DNA of 64,000 nucleotides. It comes from Ampullaceana balthica (taxonomy: Eukaryota > Mollusca > Gastropoda > Lymnaeidae). The stretch spans positions 262,835-326,834 of the forward strand of contig CALYLW010000321.1 in NCBI GenBank assembly GCA_944989445.1, given 5' to 3'. Of the stretch, positions 32,601 through 44,600 are shown piece after piece (within the stretch, counting starts at the first letter, position 1; each line of letters starts with the position of its first letter). The translations under genes were made by a program, and so were the position numbers. The notes under the pieces were generated by a model. It worked only from the letters and a program-made list of their open reading frames with translations. It made no database searches and was not told the DNA's origin.

Positions 32601-35600
32601 TAATGTCCTTAGTTTTTACAGTTTTTCTATTGCCATCCAAAAATCACCTCCATATCTTGTGAGCTAAGGATTAAATATTGGCTGTAACATTTGTTATATC
32701 TTATTTTTTTTAATTTTTAAGTGAAACTAAATTATTATTTTTAGATGAAGTTTGTAAATACTTTGGAGTGAAGATTGGCTTATATTTTGCTTACCTTGGC
32801 CACTACACAACTTGGCTTATCCTGCCTGCCCTTGTTGGTATCATCATCTTTCTGCTTCAAGGCACAAATCAGGTAATTTATTAATTATGATAAATTTTGA
32901 GTTAATAAAAATATTTTAAATTACAGTGGGACCCGGTTAAGTCGACGGCCTCCGGGTATGAAAAATGGCGCCTAGATAACCGATCATCGAGTTAAACGAA
33001 AACCAATATGGCGGCAAAATATTAACATGCGCTTGAAATTTCTTTATATACATGATGTGCGTTAATTAGTGATGGGACGATTAATCGGAATCGTATCGGA
33101 ATATCAGGGACCCTATTTCTTCACTCTTTCATAAGGTTGTTAAGACTGTTCGTTTTTAAGGACCGTTTAAGTTTAAATATAACCCTTTATTGCGTTAGCG
33201 CAGTTTTTTCCCTAGTACATAACTATAACGAATTCATCTACTCCTGCCCGCCACACCGCGCGCGCGCGCAGGTTCCGCTGGTAACTGGTGACCCAGATTG
33301 AGCGATACTGTGCCTTGGAAGGCACTTGCGTGACTTTCCTTACAAGCTACACCAATAAATAAACCCGCCCCGTGTAACCTACATATCCATTCATTGTCTC
33401 TGAACCATTCTCTTCCAAACCATCTTTATTGGGTCCGTCCCCTCAGCTTACAATCGACTCAGAATTCCTTCGGTAACTTGATGCTAATTGGACTAACCAA
33501 CAACAATGGTGTAACGATATAACTTTATATTTCTCTTTCTATGTAGGCGTTCTCACAGTAATTAATCTTGTGCACAATAATTCACTGAAGAATTCGTTTA
33601 TCCAAAACAACTTTAATATACATATATATTGTACACATAAGAATCATTTGAGGTAATATAACGTGGAAATCTTGCGTTATTCAATATCCATGCTTCCCTG
33701 TAGGAAGTCTACACACAACTGTTCGCCCAACACTTTCAACCAATAGAAATGCTCCTTTCTTCCCCCGTCTCTTGTACACGTGACCTTACGTCACAAAATT
33801 ATGTTAATCAGATGTGACATTCACCCCCATCCTTCAAAAAAAAATGTTTATGAAATACAAAATTTTTGGTGTTCATAAAATCAAATCAATCTATATCTAT
33901 ATTCAAATTTCAAATATTTATTATCAATGAACATTCATTTTCTTACATACAACTTCTGGATATAGAATCAATAAGAAAAAAATCTGTAGGACTGCATCAG
34001 TCTAAACATAAGAAATAATGAGAAAAAATCTGTAGAACTGCAACAGTCTAAACATAAGAAATAATGAGAAAAAATCTGTAGAACTGCAACAGTCTAAACA
34101 TAGGAAATAATGAGAAAAAATCTGTAGAACTGCAACAGTCTAAACATAAGATATAATGAGAAAAAATCTGTAGAACTGCAACAGTCTAAACATAGGAAAT
34201 AATGAGAAAAAATCTGTACTGAAAAAATGAAAATGGACTTTTAAACACATCTGTAATTTTGTGTAATTAAAACATTTAAACACTCAATATTATTAAAAAT
34301 TAACTAATAATCCAATGGAATTCAAACACTGTTCCTTGTCCATTGTTCAACAAAGAAAAATATTAATATAATTACAGTCTCTGTTTGTATCCTTTAGGAA
34401 TTCACAGACTAATGTTAAAACAGTCTCTTATTTTATCATTTAGTAATTCACAGAATGTCTTTTTAATAGTCTCTGGTTTTATCAGTTAGGAGTTCACAGA
34501 GTGTCTTTATTTATTGTCATTCTACTTAATATGTCTGCAACCACATTGTCCTTTCCCTTCACAGGTTTAATGTCAAATTTGTAGTCGGCTAATAGCATAG
34601 CCCAACGATTCACTTTGGCGTTGCTGATCTTCTTCTTGTTGAATGCCACAAGTGGTTTGTGGTCTGTTAGAAGAGTGAATGTTCTACCTAGAAGGTATTT
34701 TTGAAGTTTTTGTAGAGCCCACACTATGGCTAGACATTCTCTCTCTATGGTGCTGTAGTTACACTCTGTTTTGGTCAAGTTTCTGCTAAGATACTGTATA
34801 GGATGTAGGATACCATCATGTTCTTGCATGAGGCACGCTCCTAATGCAATGGACGATGCATCGGTAGAAACAATGAAAGGTTTGTCCCATTGAGGTGTAA
34901 CTAAGATGGGTTTCTTCCTGAATGCCTCTTGAATGTTCTCTAATGCGTCGAGACAATCTCCTGGAAATTGAAATTTTCTAATATCTTTGGTTTTTGTAAC
35001 TTCTGTTAGTGGATGAACTATTTCTGCATAATTTGCAATAAAAGGTCTGTAAAAGTTACATAGTCCCAGCAGGGCTTGCACTTGTTTTTTAGATTTTGGG
35101 ACAGACAGATTAAATATCTTGTTTTCATTTTCTGCAGTGGGAGTGACTGCACCGCCTCCTATTCTGTATCCCAAAAAATCTATATACTTCTTTCCAATGT
35201 TGATCTTTTCTGGTGAGATTGTCACATTATGTTTCTTGAGTCTATCCAGTACAGCTTCAAGTGTATGGATATGTGATTCCCAATCTTTAGTGTGGATGCA
35301 TATATCGTCGACATAATGTACTACATTTGGAATTCCTTTTAGCATCACTTTCATAAATCTACTAAAAGTGGCCGTACTGTTGACCAGTCCAAATGGCATT
35401 ACTAACCATTCATACACCTCATCCATGGCTATGAATGCAGTGTATTTTATAGAATCAGGATCCATGTTAATCTGCCAAAAACCTCTGTTTAAGTCAAATG
35501 TAGTGAATATTCTGGAAGTACCAATTATGTCTATAATGTCTCTTGGGTCTCCAATAGGTTCATGGTCCAATTTGGTAATATTATTCAACTGTCTGTAGTC

Positions 35601-38600
35601 ACAGCACAGTCGAATCTTTCCATTCTTCTTTTTTACTATGACAGTTGGTGAGGTATAGTTAGCTTCAACTGCTTTTCTTATTTTGTTTTCTTTAAGTAGG
35701 TAGTCAATTTCTTGCCTTACTGTGTCTCTATGTGCCATTGGAATAGGGTATACTTTAGTCTTGAAGGGTTCATGTTCCAAAACTTGTATCTTGTGAGTCA
35801 CAGTTTTTGTGTTGCCTGTTTCTTTTGTTATGACACCTTTGTATTTTTGAAAAATTTTGATCACTCTGTGTTTCATATTATCTGGTATGTCAGATGATAT
35901 TTTTTCACTGTCAAGACTGTTCATTTTCATTGCATTGTCATTTTCATCATTTACCTTGATGATGACATTAACAGTTTGCTTTCCTTCTTTATTGTCATCA
36001 TATGTTCTTAGTTTGTCAATATGTAATTTTTTCACATGTCCTTTGATATTGACACTATAAGTGACATCACTAAGTTTCTCTTCAATTTTGTATGGACCTT
36101 CCCATGTGATTTCATTCTTCGTGTTTGGTAAGCATACTAGGACTTGTTGTTCAGGCTCAAATGTTCTCAAATGTCTGTGTCTATTTTTGATTTCTCTGTG
36201 TCTTGTACTTTGCTTGATTAGTCTTTGCTTTGCTGCTTCAATACTGTAAAGTATTTTATCTCTAGTGTCTGACATCAGCTGATATCTGTCCTGTATGGCA
36301 TCTTGTTTACTTATAAGCCTTTCTTTGAAATTCTTTAAGGGACTTGTAGGGTTTTGGCCAAACATTAACTCAAAAGGACTAAAGCCAGTGCTTTCATGTT
36401 TGCTGCTGTTGTATGCAAACAGTATTAAGGGTAAATATTCATGCCATCTGTCCTCATGGTCCACTGTCACCTTTAATAGCATATTCTTGATGGTTTTGTT
36501 TAGTCTTTCAATCACTCCATTTGACTGTGGATGGTACACTGTGCTGTGTACTTGTGTAATGTTTAACATTTTCATAATGGCTTGTGTCATCTGACCCTTG
36601 AATTGGCTGCCATTGTCCGACAGAAGTGTTTGAGGGAAACCATATCTGCTAAAAACATTGAGTAATGCGTTGCATATATTTTCTGCATCTATTCGCTTCA
36701 GTGGGATAGCTTCACCCCATCTGGTGGCTATGTCCACTATGGTTAGAGCATACATATGTTTCTTCTTTGACATCTTTTTGAATGGTCCTATCAGGTCTAT
36801 GGCAATTTTCTCGAATAAGAAGTTTGCCTTGTCAGATGATTGTATGGGTGCTGTGTGCCTCCCATCTTTGGGATTATGTCGTAGACACACTGTACATGCC
36901 TTGATGTATTCTTTTATCTGCCTTGCCATTTTAGGCCAGTAAAAGTTTTCTGCTATTGTAGTAATTGTTTTCTTGGCGCCCATATGTCCACCTAAAGGAC
37001 TGTCATGTGTCATTTTGATAATGGTTTCCTGTAACTTTTTGGGAAGAACCACTCTTTTGCACGTACCTTCCTGTGCAATGTTTATTAATATGCCTTTATC
37101 TAGCTTGTAATTTTTGTTGTGGCCTGTTTCATTGTCTTTGATAAGTTTCATTTTTATTTCTCTGATTGTATTGTCTTCTTCTTGTAGTTGTTTGAACTCT
37201 TGTTTGGACATCAGTTGGCTTCCTATTTCAAGTTTCTCATCAACTTCAATGTCTGTGATCTCTTTTCTTTTTGTGGTGGCTCTTGTTTGTACAGTAGCAC
37301 ATACTTGATGGTTGTTGTCATGCCAGGCCTTGTATACTTCATCAGTATTGTCCACCACACCTTCAATGTTCCCTATAATAAGATCACAAATGGCGTCTTG
37401 TAAAACTCTGGCTCTAACTTTACCATGAAACCAGGGTGAGTTGATGGTGAAAATTGCAGTTGGACACTCTCTCTTTGTGCCATCAGCCATTATCAGTGTG
37501 TCTTTTTTCCCATCATACTCTTCTTCTTTCACCATCTTATCACGGACTACAATTTTTGTGCATCCAGTGTCACGAAGACACATACACTTTCGATCATTGA
37601 TGTACACTGGGTAACATTTCAGTGTGCCATGATCCTTGATAGTGGCCACAGTACTACTAGATTGTGATTCTTCTTGTTTCATTTTTCCTTTATTATCTCC
37701 CTCTTGGTAGTCATTCCTTCTCCAGGGCTGATCATGATTTCTGTATCTGGAGTCATGATTGTATCTGCCTCTCCATGATCTTCTACCTTTGCTTTCAAAA
37801 TGACCTTGTCTTGACCTTTCTTCTGTTTTCTTTCTTATAGGGCTGCCATTAGGTGACACCCTATTTGGTTGTCCTTTATTGTGGTAACACTGCTTAGCCA
37901 TATGTCCTGGCTTGTTACAGTACCAACAAATAGTTTGTCTGTTGCCTTGGTTTGGCAGACTCTGGTTTCTCATACCTTGCCTTTTTTCTTGACTTTTAAT
38001 TTGTATTGCTGCAAATATGTCTTGTCTCTTATCCATTTCCACATTCGGATGAGAGTCTTTGAATGTTCGTAATGCATTTGTTAGCTCTGCTTGAGTACGA
38101 ACTTTCTTGTCAGTCAAATATGTGAATAGGGTTGGTGTTGCATTTTCTAAAAACTTGTCAATTAACACCATGTCTATTATGGCCTTTGGATTGCTCGTAT
38201 CTATTGCTGTCAGTTCCAGCCATTTTGTTAGTTTGACTTGTGCTTCATGTACTATGATCTGTGGATCTTTGTCCATCTTGATTCTCATTTCATGAAATTC
38301 TCTTCTATAATCATTTTCTGACTTTCCAAAATGACATAGAAGTGCCTTTTTGACATTCTTATATATGCTTTTGTCTTCTTTTGCTATACTGTTATAAGCT
38401 TCAAATGCTTCTCCAGTTAATTGAGTCATCAGTTGTGCTGGCCAATCTTCTTCATTATAGCCTTTCATAGCCATTATGGATTCGAAATAATCCAGATAAA
38501 CATCCATTTTTTCTTTTTGGCTATCATATTTTCTTACTTTGATAGTATCCCTTGGTGCTGACCTTCTATTTGTTTCATCGCCAGGATTGTGGCCTCTACT

Positions 38601-41600
38601 CCCTAGCTCAATTTGTAATTTTAAGGTGTCTTGTTTCATTTTTTCAAGTTCTCTTTCACTTATGAGTTTTTGCATCTCTTTTTCTTCAGCAATTCTTGCC
38701 TTTTCTTCAGCTTCTCTTTGATTTTCTTTTTCTTCAGCTTTTCTTCGCTGTTCTTTTTCTTCAGCTATTCTTGCTTTTTCTTCAGCTATTCTTGCTTTTT
38801 CTTCTTCTTCAGCTTTTCTTTGCTTTTCTTTTTCTTCAGCTATTCTTTGATTTTCTTTTTCTTCAGCAACTTTTTCTTCAATGAAATCTCTCATTTCTTT
38901 TCCTTTTAGTCCGATCTCTTTAGCTATGGCAGTGAATTCCTTGTAGTGATCCATGTTTTGTTTGATTGAATAATATGAATCTAGCAATTCGGTAAGGAAT
39001 GTATGTATATATATTGATAAATGATAAAGTTATAGATCGTCCAAATGAAATATCTTGAATTCAAAAATGTTAAGTTCAAATAAGTGACACGTCTAAACCA
39101 TGAAATCTAGTTATTGGCAAGATGAGACAACAAAAAGAATCCTCACACGGGATCTTTAGTATACTTTATATATACGCTCCCTCAGATTGACAAAATATAT
39201 TAAATGGTCCGATCGTTTTGAATAAAAGTCACTTGGTTAAAATTTCAATTTTCGAGTAGTTTTTAAACAATTTAGTTCATTCCATTAATCCAAAATTGCG
39301 ATAATCAAACTCTTCACACAATGAATGGATAAAAATTCCGTTTCTTTATTTATAATTCACACCAACACATTTAATAATCCATAGTATCTCGGTTCGATGT
39401 TATGTTTACAAATATTTCCTGGAATCAACTAGCATTAAGCCTGTTGACGTCACGACCTATATATGTTCACCGTGTGTCACCATTCAGTAAGCCTACACGA
39501 CCCAGATTCCAGTACTGTGTAGTATGCTTGTACTGTCGTCGAATGTAACATAGAACCAACTAGTCTGATCCAGTTTTATACACTGCGGATACCTGCCGTT
39601 TATGCCGCCATTTTGAAATCTTCTTGTATTTTCATTGAACCACAAAAGTCTATTCACAGCTTCTTACGAACTTGAACACTCAAAAAATACTATAGCTGTT
39701 ATGATTTCTTATTTTAAAGAATACTTTCCTTTTTTGGAAATATCCAATACTTATTTCCACGAAACCTCTTTCTCGAAATATCTTGTACAGTGTTCACATG
39801 GAACTTTTACTTCGACACCAATGTAACGATATAACTTTATATTTCTCTTTCTATGTAGGCGTTCTCACAGTAATTAATCTTGTGCACAATAATTCACTGA
39901 AGAATTCGTTTATCCAAAACAACTTTAATATACATATATATTGTACACATAAGAATCATTTGAGGTAATATAACGTGGAAATCTTGCGTTATTCAATATC
40001 CATGCTTCCCTGTAGGAAGTCTACACACAACTGTTCACCCAACACTTTCAACCAATAGAAATGCTCCTTTCTTCCCGCGTCTCTTGTACACGTGACCTTA
40101 CGTCACAAAATTATGTTAATCAGATGTGACAAATGGTGTGGGAGATTGAGAGTGGGGGGGGGTAAACTGTCTGTAGTTTGTTATATTATATATTTTAAAA
40201 TCTGGGGAGCCTTGTTTACAGTAAGCACCCTATGATTTTGGTATCGTCCCATCACTAGCATTAATAAATGAGAATGTACATGCACATGTTTTTGGAGGTT
40301 TTTTTTACACAACGGAGATGCTGTTATTTGTTAACTATCATGACCTATATATGACTCATGACAAAGCGAACTCTTCTCTATAAAAATTTACAAAAATAAA
40401 TTAGGAACTACTTTTGAACCTTCAACTTTGACACATTTTAATTAATTCTAACCAATAGTTAAATGGCTTTTGCACACGGCCACTTCTTATGAATGAAACA
40501 ATGAGAACAAAGCATTAGTAATAGGGTCAAAATGAGGTTGAAGGATGAATGGTTGCCAATGACAACAAGTCTGCACACGGTACATTTTGTTATTCCATAC
40601 GAAATGAAATGTTTTAGACATGCGATTCTGCGTGCATCTTTGCTATAAGAGCAATTACATAATACTCGGCGGCATCGGCATCACTTATGCGCCTGATTGC
40701 CGAGTATCTTGGAGTATATGAAAATTGGCCGATGGCAAGTAGCCAAACCAAGCGGTTCAGCCCTATCGATAAGTAACATTTTCAAAAGCTGGCCATTTAA
40801 GTTAGTAACACAGCGCTGTGAGTTAAACGCAAGCGGGCTGTGACGTCACCAGCCAGGCAGAAATTTAATGCCTTCACTTGGTTATAAAAAATCACATCTA
40901 ACATTTTCAAAAGCTGACGATTGGTCATGGGGATCGAGATAACCAACACTAAGTGGCAAATATGGCCCTCTTTTGTGCTCGAGGTATTAGGGTTCGGCGA
41001 CTTAAAATAATCGAATTAACCGATGAGAAAATGCAAAGACAAAGAGAGAATTTGGCGGTTCCAATAAAACATGTCAACTTAATAGAGCTGACGAGTTAAC
41101 CGGGCTCGAGTTAAGTGGGTCCCACTGTATATTTATTAGTTTCATATACAAGTATATTATCCCTGGAAAATTTAATTAATTAATTAATGATATATTAGCA
41201 CAATAATATTCCTTTAACATGTCTCTGATTTAGTGTTAGTTTTTCATAAATTGAGTGTGACATCTATAGGGGAGACTGCTCATTTTCATAATTTAATTAA
41301 AAGTGGGATGATCAAATATTTAAGTGCTAAATATGTATATGATTTTTCTTTATTGTTTCTATAAAACATTTTTTTAATCTTCATTTTTTCAGCTTTTTGA
41401 TGATCTATGCTATGTTGGGTTTGCTCTTTTTAATGTTGTTTGGGCTACATTGTATCTCAAATTCTGGAAAAGAGCCTCAACAGAGTATTGTTACAGATGG
41501 GGCACCTTGGAGAAAAAAGATGAAATGCTTAAAGACCCAAGACCTCTTTTTAAGGTTAATTTAATTTGCATTTTTTTTTAATGAATTATATGTATTTAAT

Positions 41601-44600
41601 TATATGTATTATACATTTTACCTCAGTATGTGTTAAAAATGTGTTGTTTTTTTAAATTTGAAAACTTAATTTGTAAAACCATGTATCATTTTATCATGAC
41701 AGGGAGATCTTGTCAAAAGTCCAGTCACTGGTCATCTTGAGCTAGCCTACCCATCATGGAAACGACTTTTATTTCGCTACTTTGTCACCGTTCCCATAAT
41801 AGCTGTTTGTCTAGCTTTTATTTTTGTTATAATGCTTTTGTGTTTTGAGCTTCAGGTAATTTATTTTATCAAGTTTTGAAATAAAATAAATAAATTTGAT
41901 TAGTACTTATAATTTGTTCTAGTGTTGCAAACTAGTTGAGCTTTTGTATAATAGTAAATTTTTAGAAGATACTATTTGCTTAATTGTGAATGAGTCATTT
42001 TAAAATAAATTCAGCCATGAATTTTTCTAGAGAGTCTGTCTAAAAAAAAGTAGACATCAATTCAAGCAAATTTCTTCTTTTAGTCAAAATGTCATATTCT
42101 GTACTTACTTGACAGGAGTGGGTGAATGGACTGATTGTTGAGGAAGAATTGCCCTACTTGTTCAGTTTTGTTCCCAAAGTTTTGCTGGCTGTGGTTGTTT
42201 CAATTTTAGATGAAATTTACAAGGAAATAGCAATATGGCTTACACATCAAGGTAGGTGAGCAAGATTAATTTCAAACAAAGTCTTTTATTTAAATTAATT
42301 TGCACCTTTCATCACATTGTTTATGTTCTTAAAATCCTAATTTACACACAAATGGACACCAAGCAAATGAACTTCAAATATCTCTTATCAACTCAACAAA
42401 TTTATGCTAATTAATGTAACATGATTTCTCATTAATAATGAACAATTTTTTTTTAATGGCCCACACAGAAAACTATAGGTTGGAAGAATCTCATGAAACA
42501 AGTCTAATCATAAAATTAGTTCTGGTAAGTGGAGGTATAATTCTAGTTATCTCTTTGAAAAAAGACTCATTTCGGTTTTCTGTATTCATTTCATTTTTCC
42601 TTTTTTTTTAAGTAATGGGAGGATAAATCAGTTTAAGCCATGGATAGTGTGTAAGTTTTGTTTCATATGTAGAAATTATTGAATACAAATGTTTTTAAAA
42701 TCTGATTTTTTCCCCAACAGTTCCAGTTTGTGAACTCATTTCTTTCTTTGTTTTATATTGGATTTTACCTTCGTGATATGGATCGCCTTCGTGATGTATG
42801 TTCAACACTTTATTTTTGTAAATTACCACTGTGTTGTAACCATTTCAATAATTTAAGTTAGTGTCTGTTCAATGCTAATTTACAATGGTACAATTTCTAA
42901 AAAAATTGAAAAAATAATATGTTTTTAAATTAAAACTTTAGTTTTAACCAATCTTAAAATTAAATGAAAATTTTAGTGAACATTTTTTTCATGAGTACAT
43001 TTTTTTTGACATCCTTTTCCATGGACAAAAATACGTTACAAGTTTTCATCTCTTATAATTTACATCATTCCAGCTCTTATCATAATAAAAAATTTAAAGA
43101 TTATGAAATTTTTCCCCATTTTTGTGCTGACAGCAACTAGCAGCTTTGTTAATCACACGTCAAGTCCTGGGAAATCTTAAAGAGGCTCTCTTGCCTTACA
43201 TCATCTGGAAAGCTCGCCTGTACAGTGTTGGCTACAGGATAGTGACAAGAATGTCTCCGGCCTCTGTGGAGAAGGAGGTGCGCAGGATGACAACACGTCC
43301 TGATGCTACCAGCCAGGCCTCGAAGTCTTCCAAGGGAGGCGACATAGGGAACATCAATGATTCTGACAGTGATGATAGCCCTGTAACAGAAGAGGATGAA
43401 GAGGGTCTGCCTGCCTTAACCCAAGCTGAAGTAGAAAGTGCCATGAAAAAAGTACGTCTTTTTCAAACTCTAATGTAACATTTAGACTAATGTGCAACCT
43501 TATCACTAACAAGGTAAAACGTAGTAACTGTAATTTCCAAGTAGTCAAAATGATTTTAATTTATAACCCAGACCTCTGGTTAAGTAAGGTTGTTTCAGTC
43601 AGTCTTCATGGTGTCCAGTTTTTGTTGTTTTTTTTTAGTTTTTGTTATGAACAGTGGCATGCTATATCATCCAAATTTTTCGTTTTGATAAATAGTTAAG
43701 GTTTGAATTGATTTATTTCTAATAATACGATTATGTGTGCTGTTAAAATGACTTGTAGAAGCAGATTTCACCTTTTATTCAAATAGACTAATTATAATTA
43801 ATGCAGATGACAGCTACTATACAATTGAATTTCTTGATTAAATAGGCATGAATTGAATCCCAGTTATCTGATTTATTATGTTAATATGTCATGTCTAATT
43901 TGTTTTTCAGTATGAAGATACTTTAGATGACTATTTGGAAATGTGTATCCAGTTTGGTTACATCACCCTATTCTCCTCTGCCTTCCCACTGGCAGCCCTT
44001 TGTGCCTTGTTAAATAACATCATCGAGATACGATCAGATGCCTTCAAATTGTGTCTGACCTTTCAAAGACCCTTTGGGCAGCGTGTGGATAGCATTGGGA
44101 TATGGCAGGTAGGGTTAAACAGGGATAGCATTGGGATATAGAATGTTGGGTTAAATGGTAGGGGTCTACTAATATGCATTTTTACTAGGGCTGCGGAAAT
44201 TATCGATTAATTTCTCGATTAATCGTTAAAATTTATATCGATTAAAATAATTTTAATCAATAAAAATTCGATTAAAATTTAAGAAAATATAATATTTTTA
44301 AAAAATGTTAGTAATAAATAATAAATTATTAATAATTAATAATAATTTATATATATTTGTTTATGTACAAACACCTCCCGCGTAATATTAAAATTAATTT
44401 TATTAATTTATGTTGACCGGCAGACGTCAACTAAAAAATGGCTGACAGCCAGAGCCGTCTTTACACCATTTTGGGCCCCCGGGCAAAGAAATAGCGTTGG
44501 GTTCTTCCCCCACAGGAATAAATAATGAATATACACAATATATATAAATAAACATATTCCCATGGGGCCCATATGCTCGTGGGCCCCCGGGCAAATGCCA

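Larger units (their letters stand above)
33510..40131 (-). mobile_element. Intact Gmr1-like Gypsy LTR retrotransposon, 6622 bp
   Basis: Two 310-bp LTRs (33510-33819 and 39822-40131; TG...CA) differ at two positions only. They are flanked by AATGG on both sides (33505-33509, 40132-40136), a 5-bp target duplication. A primer-binding site follows the 5' LTR and a purine-rich tract precedes the 3' LTR. One frame of 1497 codons carries Gag, protease, integrase, RT and RNase H in that order. The integrase-before-RT order in a Gypsy-type element is the mark of the Gmr1 group. No envelope gene is seen. It lies antisense to ANO8. Confidence 0.95.
33067..40257. mobile_element. hAT-type element (middle of the nest)
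   Basis: Inverted ends TAGTGATGGGACGAT and ATCGTCCCATCACTA are flanked by 8-bp near-identical repeats GCGTTAAT (33059-33066) and GCATTAAT (40258-40265). Without the LTR element it would be about 570 bp, a non-autonomous hAT. Confidence 0.78.
32924..41127. mobile_element. Mariner-type element (outermost of a three-level nest) in ANO8 intron 5
   Basis: CAGTGGGACCCGGTTAAGTC at the left and its inverted counterpart CAGTGGGACCCACTTAACTC at the right are flanked by TA (32922-32923, 41128-41129). It has no recognisable transposase. It is split by a hAT-type element at 33067, which is split in turn by an LTR retrotransposon. Confidence 0.8.

Noticed and set aside
35119..38909. Many plus-strand frames opposite the retrotransposon
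   Set aside because: They are antisense shadows of the 34494-38987 Gag-Pol frame, mostly Phe/Ser-rich complements of its Glu/Lys-rich parts.
33510..40131. Endogenous retrovirus with envelope
   Set aside because: After RNase H there are only tandem repeats and the polypurine tract, and before Gag only the leader; no envelope-like frame exists.
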